Program-made: the position numbers and the translations under genes | Part shown: piece after piece, positions 16,183 to 24,590 of the stretch | Layout of the letters: each line of letters begins with the position of its first letter | Numbering within the stretch: position 1 is the first letter of the stretch | Assembly: GCA_023436145.1 (NCBI GenBank) | Contig: JAEZKP010000051.1 | Location: forward strand, 1-32,564 | DNA: 32,564 nt | Source: Fibrobacterota bacterium | Lineage (GTDB): Bacteria > Fibrobacterota > Chitinivibrionia > Chitinivibrionales > Chitinispirillaceae | Reading direction: 5' to 3' | Notes under the pieces: model-generated | What the model was told of the DNA's origin: nothing | Databases searched by the model: none | What the model saw: the letters and a program-made list of their open reading frames with translations, nothing else

Positions 16183-17706
16183 CTATTTTATTACTTTGAA
16201 TTTTATCTTATCATGATGACAAATTATCTGTGCAGTCTGCCGTCCTATCCGAATGACTCCTGGAAGCCCTCCGGCAGACCATACCCACTGGCCGGCAAAG
16301 TAAAGATCCTTAACGGATTTAAGCTGTTTGGGATGAGTTTTGCCAATGAGCGAAGGAACCGGAGCCCATCCCTGATAGCTTCCTTTGAAAATATTGGTAT
16401 AGCGGATAAAGGTAGCTGGTGTGGCTATATCAACTACCTCAATTGTATCACGCACATTTCCAAATCTTTTGTCCAAAGTTTCTATGACCGATTCAGCAAT
16501 CATTCTTTTTAAAGCGTTATACTGTTCCCGGTCATTTTTTCTCAGGTCAACCCATTGCTGATAATAACGGGTTCTGAAATGAGCCACAACTGATGTACAT
16601 CCTGCAGGAGCCAGAGTATGGTCAAAATTACAGATACGTACCATCATGTCATTTAATTCTTCAATTTCGGAATTATGTTCTATGCGAAGTTTTTGATGCA
16701 ATGGTATCTGGAATTTGTGACTGACATTTTTAAATTCTCTTTTACATCCGAAAGATACCTGAATCAAAGAAGGAAAAACAGGAAAAGTCTCAAAATTGTA
16801 GGCTCTTTTGGAGAAAGAGAGGCTGGAAGGAAGTAAATTCACAAGTGTGTAGTGAAGATCCATAGCTGAGATCACTTTATCTGCACTATGAAAATTTCCA
16901 TCTGCTGTCTTCACTCCACTGGCTTTGTCTTTTTCGACTACAATCTGTACAACAGCAGCATTGCTTTTTATTTCACCACCTAATGAGAGGTACCGTTTTA
17001 TAAGAACATCATTGAATTTTGCAGATCCACCGACAGGATAACCTCCCGATCTGATGTTCATCCATCCTAATGTCATTAATACACTGAAAATGGAAAAATG
17101 ATGGTGGTGTGGAAAGATATTCAAAAACATTCTTCGCAAAGTAGAACTGCTGAATTTATTGGCAAATTCTCCAATAGTTAACTTTTTCCATTTTGAGAAA
17201 AAGAGAATAAATGGAAGATTTTTAGAGAGCATCGATAGGTAGTCAACTGGAGTAAACAGCTCAGGAGCTTTCTGATAAGGAAGGGAGAAGGTCCCTGCCT
17301 TTTTAATAGCTTCGGTAAACTGAATGATTACCTGGCTGTCCTCTGGAGCTAATCGAAGCATCTCCTCACGTAACCTGTTTGCATCTGAAAACACATGGAA
17401 ACTCTTGTTTTCCAGCTCAACTGTAATGAACTCCTCGGGATCGATAAACACCAGATCATTAAAGTTTATCAGCTCTTTTAAGAGCTGGTGCATGTTGGAT
17501 GAATCTGAAGAACCGGCTAACCAGTTAGTCGCACCATCAAAGGTGTACCCTCCCCTTTTCCAGGAAAAAGATACTCCACCACACTCAAAATTTTTCTCAA
17601 ATATTACTGTGGAATACCCATTCATCTGCAGATAACAACCAACAGCCAATCCTCCCACTCCACCACCAATTATAATTACCCTGTTATTTTTTTCAGAAAT
17701 GAACAT
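16183..17706 (-). CDS. CrtI/CrtISO-like FAD-dependent oxidoreductase (second of a pair)
   Basis: 507 residues, distantly similar to its downstream neighbour. FAD-binding start: VIIIGGGVGGLAVGCYLQ (about 10-27) with FEKNFECGGVSFSW. C-terminal segment FAGQWVWSAGGLPGVIRIGRQTAQ matches the GGxPGV signature of phytoene desaturase-like proteins better than the other copy. It is the first gene of the operon, with GGAGAAACT before ATG and a promoter about 100 bases upstream. The reaction may be desaturation, saturation or isomerisation of a polyene; sequence alone does not decide. Confidence 0.85.
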   Translation of the reverse strand: MFISEKNNRVIIIGGGVGGLAVGCYLQMNGYSTVIFEKNFECGGVSFSWKRGGYTFDGATNWLAGSSDSSNMHQLLKELINFNDLVFIDPEEFITVELENKSFHVFSDANRLREEMLRLAPEDSQVIIQFTEAIKKAGTFSLPYQKAPELFTPVDYLSMLSKNLPFILFFSKWKKLTIGEFANKFSSSTLRRMFLNIFPHHHHFSIFSVLMTLGWMNIRSGGYPVGGSAKFNDVLIKRYLSLGGEIKSNAAVVQIVVEKDKASGVKTADGNFHSADKVISAMDLHYTLVNLLPSSLSFSKRAYNFETFPVFPSLIQVSFGCKREFKNVSHKFQIPLHQKLRIEHNSEIEELNDMMVRICNFDHTLAPAGCTSVVAHFRTRYYQQWVDLRKNDREQYNALKRMIAESVIETLDKRFGNVRDTIEVVDIATPATFIRYTNIFKGSYQGWAPVPSLIGKTHPKQLKSVKDLYFAGQWVWSAGGLPGVIRIGRQTAQIICHHDKIKFKVIK

Positions 17707-17803
17707 AGTTTCTCCGGATGGTACTTTTTTGAAGATATTGATGGAAGACAGGATTGAGGCAGCCTAACAGCAAAATACCTTAAAAAAACTGAAAAATCTT
17801 TAT

Positions 17804-17832
17804 AATATAGAAAAAATGAGTAATGATGTCAA
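17804..17832 (-). promoter_or_regulatory. Sigma-70-type promoter of the oxidoreductase-aldolase operon
   Basis: On the minus strand, TTGACA (17832-17827, perfect) is followed by a 17-base spacer and TATATT (17809-17804, 5 of 6 to TATAAT). The start of transcription would lie near 17797, giving a leader of about 90 bases before ATG 17706. Hexamers and spacing were read directly; use in the cell is inferred. Confidence 0.6.
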
Positions 17833-17890
17833 ATACCGGGATCAATAAGCTGTCTCATTTTTGAACCATCAGAATCGTTATAATATATGC

Positions 17891-17918
17891 GGGTATTTAA
17901 TTATAATTATGGGTATTT
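17891..17918. repeat. Direct repeat GGGTATTT, 20 bases apart, around a palindrome
   Basis: GGGTATTT at 17891-17898 and 17911-17918, with the palindrome AATTATAATT (17899-17908) between. A 20-base step is about two helical turns, so both lie on one face of DNA. They sit some 60-85 bases upstream of the -35 box, a position typical for an activator site. This is a candidate only. Confidence 0.35.
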
Positions 17919-18061
17919 TCCGTTTTTTTTTGGGAAATACAGACCTGTAATGAATGAGGTTAAAAAATCAAAAAATTTATTAACAGGGTTTGTGCAAAAG
18001 CAGTTTGGGGCAATCAGGTGAAAAGAAAAATTCAATTAATCGGTTTATAGCAGGAATAACG

Positions 18062-18074
18062 CCAGGTTACCTGG
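18062..18074. terminator. Compact palindrome at the SDR 3' end
   Basis: CCAGGTTACCTGG, self-complementary around a central T, 23 bases after the minus-strand SDR stop. The loop is very small and there is no T-run, so terminator function is uncertain; it could be a protein site. Confidence 0.3.
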
Positions 18075-18096
18075 GGTGCTTCTCAATTAATTGAAA

Positions 18097-18903
18097 TTAT
18101 ATCTGGAAATTTTTTCTGACCACCCATGCAATTAAACGGTCGGGTAAAAAACGGTGCACTACCGAAAAGAATTTCTGGTCAGGTCGCCCTGCAAAGTAAC
18201 GTAGTTTGGGTTTTTTGCACTTCAGTATTTGTTCCACTTTTAGTGCAAAAGGAAGGAAACTAGTCATTTTGCGGCAGTCTGCTTTATTAGTTTCAATGAC
18301 TCGTTTCATGGCGTTGGTGTAGAAACTATCATTTTCAGCATTAATTGAGCATTCGCTTCTTTCTGCCAATGCAGTATAGAAACTACCCGGAGCAAGTACA
18401 GAAACTGATATCCCGAATGGTTTAACCTCGTATTGTAAGCATTCGGAAAGTCCTTCAATAGCAAACTTACTGGAGCAATAGGATGTATGAAAAGGGAATG
18501 CGACACGCCCTCCCAATGAGGAAACATTGATGATTTTACCACTGACATTTTTACGCATGTGTGGTAACACTTCCCTGCAAAGACGCACAGTGCCGATAAA
18601 ATTTGTGTCTATAATCCGCTGTGTTTCTTCGATAGACATAACTTCCAGTGCACCAGCCAGTTGTATTGCCGCACAGTTAACTAATGCATCAATGTGACCA
18701 TATTTATCCATTACCAACTGTATGAACTCTTTAACCGATAAGTCACTTCGCACATCAAGGGCATGTGTCTCAAAAGGGAGTTTGGAATCGGGTAATCCCA
18801 ACCCTCCTCCAATGACATGATACCCCTGTGTAAATAGGCGAACAGCAGCTGCACAGCCAAGACCCGTAGCTGCACCTGTGATGATCACGATTGGTTCTGC
18901 CAT
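18097..18903 (-). CDS. Short-chain dehydrogenase/reductase (SDR)
   Basis: 268 residues. Rossmann start VIITGAATGLGCAAA (TGxxxGxG), NCAA in place of the usual NNAG, the catalytic serine in IINVSSLGG, and YCSSK for the YxxxK pair. The C-terminal tail is longer than in the shortest classical SDRs and ends in a hydrophobic/basic stretch (FLPDRLIAWVVRKNF), seen in lipid- or retinol-acting members. SDRs use NAD(P)H to reduce or oxidise alcohols and ketones. ATG follows AAAGGA. It lies 35 bases after the DUF3795 gene on the same strand and upstream of the polyene-type oxidoreductases, but a promoter separates it from them. Confidence 0.88.
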   Translation of the reverse strand: MAEPIVIITGAATGLGCAAAVRLFTQGYHVIGGGLGLPDSKLPFETHALDVRSDLSVKEFIQLVMDKYGHIDALVNCAAIQLAGALEVMSIEETQRIIDTNFIGTVRLCREVLPHMRKNVSGKIINVSSLGGRVAFPFHTSYCSSKFAIEGLSECLQYEVKPFGISVSVLAPGSFYTALAERSECSINAENDSFYTNAMKRVIETNKADCRKMTSFLPFALKVEQILKCKKPKLRYFAGRPDQKFFSVVHRFLPDRLIAWVVRKNFQI

Positions 18904-18938
18904 TTGGAAGTCCTTTGAAGACTGGCTGGTAATGTGAT

Positions 18939-19496
18939 TTATTTTCGTAGTTTCAATTCTATATTGTTTTTTATAGCTTTAGAGTTAATTAAGTCTACTA
19001 CAAATTCAATTCTCTTTTTTAAATCTCTATCGTTCACCTTTTGTTCTGTTCTGATTTCAATTAACAATTCTTCAAGATCTGAAAGAGGAAGTAGATTGAC
19101 TGCCAGACAGTAGAAGTTTTTTTTTCTACCATCATTAAAATTAGCTAACAAAAAGGAGAGGAAGTTGATTTTTCTCTCTAATTCAAATTGGTAGCCCTTT
19201 AGGTCTTCAGAAGCCTGAAGTAAATTCTGATGGACGTTTTTGTACGAAATGAATGAATCAACATTATTATTCTGATGGTATTTATCACAAGGGTATGATT
19301 TACATTGAAAGCAAAATTGAACGTTATCTCGTTTTTTATTACAGGAAATGACTGAACATGCAGGATGTTTCAGATGAAAATTTTCTCCCCCGCAACCTGG
19401 ACACTTCGATTCGCCATCTGTATGAAAGCGTGGGCATAATCCACAGTTTAATCCACACAATGAGAAAAAAGGGTAATCTCTTTTATATTCCTTCAT
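18939..19496 (-). CDS. DUF3795 zinc-binding domain protein
   Basis: 185 residues. The N-terminal third is packed with cysteines in DUF3795 order: CGLNCGLCPRF, CPGCGG, CSVISC, then FCFQCKSYPCDKY (about residues 14-83). These probably bind one or two zinc ions. The rest is helical and charged with no recognised active site. The family has no settled function. The ribosome site is weak. It lies just upstream of the SDR and may be transcribed with it. Confidence 0.8.
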   Translation of the reverse strand: MKEYKRDYPFFSLCGLNCGLCPRFHTDGESKCPGCGGENFHLKHPACSVISCNKKRDNVQFCFQCKSYPCDKYHQNNNVDSFISYKNVHQNLLQASEDLKGYQFELERKINFLSFLLANFNDGRKKNFYCLAVNLLPLSDLEELLIEIRTEQKVNDRDLKKRIEFVVDLINSKAIKNNIELKLRK

Positions 19497-19675
19497 GGAA
19501 TACCCCGGAATTATTCTATCACAAGGTCAATATCACAATTTTCTCTGATTTGGATATTATTGGAAGCCTATGGTTTTGTTGTAAGATTCCCTGAGCGGAC
19601 CAGATAAATTTAAATCTATAAATATTTCAAATGTACTTATTCAGATTTGTATTTGAGCAATAAATATAAGAGAGA

Positions 19676-19696
19676 GACGCCAGAGTACCTGGCGTC
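19676..19696 (-). terminator. Terminator of the GH30 gene
   Basis: Perfect 8-base arms GACGCCAG and CTGGCGTC with a 5-base loop, 15 bases after the GH30 stop; on the minus strand it is followed by TCTCTCTTATATTTATT. This is the best rho-independent terminator in the window. Confidence 0.75.
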
Positions 19697-19711
19697 AACT
19701 GATTTGCATAA

Positions 19712-21463
19712 TTACAGGGCAAAGAATCTTGCTGTTTTGGTTTCAGCACCATTGATTACTCTTAAGAGGAGAAGGCCTGAATAAGATGCCTGTTTCTTCA
19801 GAAAAACTTCCCGGCTACCCTGTGGAATTTCTCTGGACTGTAATACTCGCCCGTTAACAGTAAGCAGTTCGATACGACCGGCTTGCTGATTGGGCAGTGT
19901 GACCATGTATCCGTTTTCTTTTCTGGTGATTCTAAGATCACTTGCACTGTTTATAAGTTTGTTGCTTCCAGCCTTATTTATTGAAACGGGCTTTTCCCAA
20001 TTTACAACAAGAGTAGCCCAACCTTTGCTGGGGATGCTGAACTGATATTTTTTGCCGCTAACCGCGACTGTTGTCTGGGCTGCATTATTTCCGTTGTTAT
20101 AGGCAATGGTGACGATGCTGCCATTGGGGTTAAGAAAGGATAGTGCATTACCACCTTGAGCAGCAATTCGAATGGCACCAGTATCTACGTATTGTGCAAT
20201 GTGTCGGAAAACGTAGTAAGTGGGTGTAACCTTAAGGGTACCAGCCTGCTTATCCACTGCCAGAAGTGCGTTCTGAGGCCATTTTCTTTTTTCATCTAAA
20301 TTGAAACCCTTGGTGTCCAGAACCATATTCCATGCACTGTAGACATGTACCCCTGCCTCGATCCAGTTTTTAATGAGATCCCAGCTTTCTTCGCCATAAG
20401 CATGATTGTTAGGTGCCATGCTTTCCAGGAAATTTTCACGATTGGCGCTCTCTACGCTGTTTGTTTTTTGTTTCCAGGGATAGTTACCACATTGGTGTTC
20501 AGATTGTACAACCAGATATTTTCCTTCTTTATATACGTTTCCGGCCAGGGTAACATTATTCCACTGCAAACCTACAGCTTTGATATCATTCCCTGCTTTT
20601 GATTTAGCACCATTCCAATAGTCATTGGCATATTTATCATTGGAGAGGGTACCGAACCAGATATCAGTCTCTGGGGACTTCTCTTTAATAGCGGGGACGA
20701 GATAATCCTTGGTGAAAGTACTGAGATATTCTGCCTTGTTAACTTCTTTTTCGTCGGGAGTACGATATTTGCCCCAACCGCAGCTGGGATAATTTTGGGT
20801 ATATCCTGGTTCATTTTGCGGACAGATGGCATCGATGGGAATATTTTCTCCCTTGTATGCCTCACAAAAGCGGGCCAGGTAAAGGGCATTTGCCTGGAGG
20901 TATTTAGCTTCATTTTTCATCTCACCACCATCATAACCAACCGGGCTTTTCATCCAGGTGGGTGGAGTCCAGGGGCTGGCCCAGAAACGGATGTTGGGTT
21001 TAACTGCCTGTGCAGCTTTAATATAAGGTATCAGGTATTGTTTGTCACGATCGATGGAGAATTTATCCATGTTGAAATCGTCTGCATTTTCGTTTAAAGT
21101 GTAACGAATCAGAGCATAGTCACTTGCACCGATCGGAATTCGTCCCCAGGTAAAACCAATTCCATCATTAACATCAAAAAGCAAACGCATCGCTTTTTCT
21201 CTATCACTGGAGCTGAGTTTACTGAGTGCATCCCAGCCAGCCTCATTGAATGTCCCGGCAAATCCTTGCCATTTCTGATATTTCTGGCTTTCGTTTACGG
21301 TGATATTAGCGTTACCACTTGCTTCGGTAGGGTTACCCTTTTTCCAGTAATCGTCTTTTCCTGAGACGATCAAAAAAGTACTGTCTCCTGCAGCTTGTAG
21401 ATGGCCAAAGCCCAGGGACAACGCAAGACAAGCAGCCGTTACCGGAGTAGATAATTTGTTCAT
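19712..21463 (-). CDS. Secreted GH30-family glycoside hydrolase with C-terminal secretion tail
   Basis: 583 residues from ATG 21463. The open frame runs upstream to 21565, but this ATG starts a clean signal peptide (KLSTPVTAACLALSLGFGHLQA). The catalytic TIM barrel contains FGGTFNEAG-like QGFAGTFNEAGWDAL, PIGASDY, WASPWTPPTWMK, the acid/base glutamate in ICPQNEPG (E218) and the nucleophile in VQSEHQCG (E322). A GH30 beta side domain follows with SFLNPNGSIVTIAYN. The final ~75 residues (IELLTVNGRVLQ, YSGLLLLRVING) are a type IX sorting-like tail. GH30 members cut beta-glucosyl, beta-1,6-glucan or xylan bonds; the subfamily is not fixed here. Acts outside the cell. Confidence 0.9.
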   Translation of the reverse strand: MNKLSTPVTAACLALSLGFGHLQAAGDSTFLIVSGKDDYWKKGNPTEASGNANITVNESQKYQKWQGFAGTFNEAGWDALSKLSSSDREKAMRLLFDVNDGIGFTWGRIPIGASDYALIRYTLNENADDFNMDKFSIDRDKQYLIPYIKAAQAVKPNIRFWASPWTPPTWMKSPVGYDGGEMKNEAKYLQANALYLARFCEAYKGENIPIDAICPQNEPGYTQNYPSCGWGKYRTPDEKEVNKAEYLSTFTKDYLVPAIKEKSPETDIWFGTLSNDKYANDYWNGAKSKAGNDIKAVGLQWNNVTLAGNVYKEGKYLVVQSEHQCGNYPWKQKTNSVESANRENFLESMAPNNHAYGEESWDLIKNWIEAGVHVYSAWNMVLDTKGFNLDEKRKWPQNALLAVDKQAGTLKVTPTYYVFRHIAQYVDTGAIRIAAQGGNALSFLNPNGSIVTIAYNNGNNAAQTTVAVSGKKYQFSIPSKGWATLVVNWEKPVSINKAGSNKLINSASDLRITRKENGYMVTLPNQQAGRIELLTVNGRVLQSREIPQGSREVFLKKQASYSGLLLLRVINGAETKTARFFAL

Positions 21464-21732
21464 ACCCTGCTCACTTTCTTTAGTTTGTCGGTTTTTATTT
21501 AATATAAGGAAATAATCACCAATGGATATAGAAAATAAAATAATTATGGAATAGAGCAGCTCCAATCAAAAGAGTTAATAGAATTTTGAATATTGTAGAA
21601 AGTGGCATACAGATAGTTTTTTATTTGATCTTCTTTGCGGGAATTTTTATTTTAATCGATTAAATAAAGGTTTTTCTACGATAATTGTTGATTCGGTTAT
21701 TCAAAAAACCGCTTCATTCAGGAAGATTTTTA

Positions 21733-22308
21733 ATGGCAAAAGACTCTTATATTGAAAAAGAGCGCGAGAAATGGGTTCTAAAGGGCTTTTTGTCGGGCAA
21801 TGAACCAATGATACGGGTTTTTTTCGAAGAGTATGGAGGGGTTATTCAAAAAGCCATTGCGTCGGTGGGAATCAAAGACCGTTCTTTAACAAGTAATGAT
21901 CTTTTCATGGCAGCTGTTGAAAATCTGCTCAGAAATGACAAACAATCAATCAGATTATTTAAAGGAAAATGCAAATTATCAACCTATATTTATACTATAA
22001 GTCGACGCTGTGCTATCGAAATTGCGCAACAAGGATTACCAGTCGGGCCAGATCCTGACACTCTTCATGCACCGGAAGCACTTATTAATGAGTTCGGGGT
22101 AAAAGAGATTCAACTGTTTAAGACTGCACTCCAGAAATGTAAACCATGGGAGAAAATCTTTATCCAAATGATGTTCTATGATGAGTGCAGCACGGTGGAG
22201 ATACTTGATTTTTTCGGTTGGAAAAGTGAAAACACAGTATATTCCCGGAAAAATAAAATCATCAATAAACTGAAAAACCACATCAGACGGTTGCAAATTC
22301 TCAAGTGA
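21733..22308 (+). CDS. Sigma-70-family (ECF-like) sigma factor of the CHAT operon
   Basis: 191 residues from ATG 21733; a TTG at 21685 would add 16 residues, but AGGAAG lies seven bases before the ATG. Region 2 is seen in VFFEEYGGVIQKAIASVG and NDLFMAAVENLLRND, then FKGKCKLSTYIYTISRRCAIE; region 4 in FIQMMFYDECSTVEILDFFGW and NTVYSRKNKIINKLKNHIR. It is more diverged than the factor at 7313 but keeps the WxxxI-type region 2 helix pattern. Seven bases separate it from the next gene, and the three genes form one operon. Targets unknown, possibly its own promoter. Confidence 0.82.
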   Translation: MAKDSYIEKEREKWVLKGFLSGNEPMIRVFFEEYGGVIQKAIASVGIKDRSLTSNDLFMAAVENLLRNDKQSIRLFKGKCKLSTYIYTISRRCAIEIAQQGLPVGPDPDTLHAPEALINEFGVKEIQLFKTALQKCKPWEKIFIQMMFYDECSTVEILDFFGWKSENTVYSRKNKIINKLKNHIRRLQILK

Positions 22309-22315
22309 GTGGATT

Positions 22316-22957
22316 ATGTCACAAAGAAAAATTAAATCTATAGAAATTCCGGCTGAGAAGATGGCTTTACTGGCTGAAAAAGGGTTGCATAAAGCACGAC
22401 TATCGCATGCCGAAAAGATGCTGCTGGCTGAAAATGGATTATCTGAATTTTATAGCATTAAAGAGAGTATCAAGACTCCGGTACCTTCAATTGACCAGCA
22501 AACAGTCGAAAATTTAATTGCTTTGTATTTTCTATCATCGGCAAAAAAAGAACCTGGGCCTGCAGTAATGGATGTTTCTGTCCGGATGGCTGATCAGGGA
22601 TTAAAAGTGTTAAGCAATGCAGGTGGCTGGTTTCTGCATAGTCCTGTATTTGCACAACGCGGTAATGAATCCGACAGTATCTCATTTTTCAAAGAAGCAG
22701 GAAAATATACTATACACATGGGAATAGTGGGAGCTAAGCAGCAGAGATTCAATATTACTGTTATTTTAACCGGAAAATCAAAAAAAGGGTTTTCATTTGA
22801 AGTTACTCTTTTTCAAAATGGCAGGTGTATCGAATCTATTCATGTGGCTAAAAATTCAGAGGCCTCATTTTCCAGTGTCCTTCCGGGCAATTATTCTTTG
22901 AAGATTTCTGAAAAAAAAAGTGAAATTCTTTTCACAAATATTGGTTTGGAAGAATGA
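22316..22957 (+). CDS. Unknown protein, possible zinc-less anti-sigma factor with beta-sandwich tail
   Basis: 213 residues; no signal peptide or membrane helix. Residues 12-24 (PAEKMALLAEKGL) and 31-42 (HAEKMLLAENGL) are a duplicated helix. The stretch ARLSHAEKMLLAENGLSEFY has the shape of the anti-sigma zinc domain (GxLSxxExxxxxxHLxxCxxC), but the metal ligands are lost. A middle part, DVSVRMADQGLKVLSNAG (85-103), precedes a beta-rich C-terminus (about 125-210) with PGNYSLKISEK resembling Ig or carboxypeptidase-regulatory folds. Its place between a sigma factor and a CHAT peptidase, and the 4-base overlap with the latter, suggest it links the two. Function is inference. Confidence 0.55.
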   Translation: MSQRKIKSIEIPAEKMALLAEKGLHKARLSHAEKMLLAENGLSEFYSIKESIKTPVPSIDQQTVENLIALYFLSSAKKEPGPAVMDVSVRMADQGLKVLSNAGGWFLHSPVFAQRGNESDSISFFKEAGKYTIHMGIVGAKQQRFNITVILTGKSKKGFSFEVTLFQNGRCIESIHVAKNSEASFSSVLPGNYSLKISEKKSEILFTNIGLEE

Positions 22958-24285
22958 AACGCCGGTGCTCGCTGCGGTTGGATCTATTGACTGGAGAATC
23001 CAATCTGATTTGGCAGGTTTTTGACCGGATAACTGGTAGAAATGGGGGTATTGCAAGGACAATCTCCACATCTCACCAGGTAGATCCCGGAAAAATCATC
23101 AAGTCATTCAAAGATTCTGTGTTTAAATTACCTGTTGGTTCTACTGATCAACAGGTCCTTGAATCTCTTTATGCATGGGGAAAGATCGCTTGCAAAGAAA
23201 TATTTCCAGATGAGATTCAGCGAAAATTATCATCATACGATTGCGGTGATGTTCTTTTTATGGTCCCCATTCAGTGGGCGGATTTTCCATTTGAATTAAT
23301 CTATTTACAAAACAGCTTCCTGGGTCAGCGTTTTCTCATTGGTACCATTCTCAACACTGGCATCTCACAAGCCGATGAAAAGCATTATAATCAAAAAGGT
23401 GATCTGATGATTATTGCTGATTCTTCCGAGGTACTTCAATCTGTTTGTCGGGAACGGGAGTCTCTGAAGAATATTGCGATTAATCGAAAACGGCAGGTAA
23501 GGCTTATATTGCAAGCCAACGTCCAGAAACTTATTGCCGAAATTCCGGGTGCTTCAATAGTTCATTTCGCGGGACATTCAGGCCCTGATCAGAAATATGA
23601 TACTGCAGGATGGAGATTGAGTGAGGGACACTATTTTGATACTGATGATATTATTAAAATTGGAGAAAGCCCGGTGTTGCCATGGCTGGTTTTTTCCAAT
23701 TCCTGTGATGGTGGGCGGGTAATGATAAACCCCGGATTGTCTGGAATTGCCGGAGCGTTTTTATCCGCTGGTGTGCACCAGGTTGTGGGACCACTTTGTA
23801 AACTTAATGACATGCAGGCCAAATGCTGCACACTGCTATTTTATTCCGGTTTATTTAGGGGTAAAAGTGCAGCTCAGGCATTGACTTCGTTACGGAAAAG
23901 ATGTCCTAAGGAAGCCGGACTTACGCCACTTTTTTACCGTCTCTTTGGTGATCCGAGATTCCGTGAGCCTGCAAATAAAAATTTGCGGACTAAAATTGTA
24001 CGTCTTTCGATGATGGTCATTGCATTTCTTTCCCTGCTGGCAGTCGGAATAAATCATCTGCATAGTAAAAAGGAGCTGGCAAGTTCAACTCTTGCACCTG
24101 GTAACTTGAATATAAAAAAGTCTGGAGGAATTGTTTTTGACCTTGATGTTGGTGGAATTATTCATTTCAGCGTAAACCTCTATGCACCCACCTTTATATA
24201 TAAAGAAACCGAAACGAGTCATCAGGACAAACGGTCAGGGTCCGGGCTGCAATTTGACACTTCTAAATCTGAAATAACCAGATAA
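22954..24285 (+). CDS. Membrane-anchored CHAT-domain peptidase
   Basis: 443 residues. Residues about 100-335 form a CHAT (caspase-like, clan CD) domain: IQWADFPFELIY (106-117), the catalytic histidine in SIVHFAGHSG (H208) and the catalytic cysteine in VFSNSCDGG (C251), then AGAFLSAGVHQVVG and the C-terminal FRGKSAAQAL and FYRLFGDPRFR. Both catalytic residues are present, so cleavage is likely. One membrane helix follows at about 350-367 (RLSMMVIAFLSLLAVGIN), then a ~75-residue outside beta-like tail. CHAT peptidases in other systems cut partners on a signal. Here the partner might be the 213-residue protein, freeing the sigma factor. That last step is inference. Confidence 0.85.
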   Translation: MKRRCSLRLDLLTGESNLIWQVFDRITGRNGGIARTISTSHQVDPGKIIKSFKDSVFKLPVGSTDQQVLESLYAWGKIACKEIFPDEIQRKLSSYDCGDVLFMVPIQWADFPFELIYLQNSFLGQRFLIGTILNTGISQADEKHYNQKGDLMIIADSSEVLQSVCRERESLKNIAINRKRQVRLILQANVQKLIAEIPGASIVHFAGHSGPDQKYDTAGWRLSEGHYFDTDDIIKIGESPVLPWLVFSNSCDGGRVMINPGLSGIAGAFLSAGVHQVVGPLCKLNDMQAKCCTLLFYSGLFRGKSAAQALTSLRKRCPKEAGLTPLFYRLFGDPRFREPANKNLRTKIVRLSMMVIAFLSLLAVGINHLHSKKELASSTLAPGNLNIKKSGGIVFDLDVGGIIHFSVNLYAPTFIYKETETSHQDKRSGSGLQFDTSKSEITR

Positions 24286-24590
24286 CCGCATTTTCATTAT
24301 AAAAATCCTTTTAAGATAAATCACCTCCGACGGTTTGAATTGGGCTATGCTCACTGGTAGCGAAAAATATTCGTACCCCTGTCTTCTTTTCCCATGGCTT
24401 CGGCATCGAATAAAAATAAAAAAACGGGAAGGTTTTTATTTCACTTCACTCGCATAGACGTGTAATTCTGAAAAAAAGATTCTGAAGCATTCTGTTCATC
24501 TGATGTAGCCATCAGGAAATGAGCCCTGACCATTAGATATAAGAGAGTTTTCTGTAGCTAAAAAAATCAATAATTGAGGGAGGTTAATTG
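24286..24590. other. 305-base leader before the sugar transporter
   Basis: AT-rich, with no protein-like frame. A weak hairpin, AATAAAAA and TTTTTATT around 24409-24441, may serve as a terminator or regulatory element. The ribosome site GGGAGG at 24578-24583 is clear. I see no convincing promoter boxes. Confidence 0.4.

Larger units (their letters stand above)
17707..18096. other. 390-base control region upstream of the oxidoreductase operon
   Basis: No protein-like frame. It holds the promoter at 17804-17832, a 9-base inverted pair AAAAATGAG (17812-17820) / CTCATTTTT (17854-17862) that straddles the -35 box, direct repeats GGGTATTT (17891 and 17911), and a palindrome near the SDR end at 18062. 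It is rich in A and T. Confidence 0.6.
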
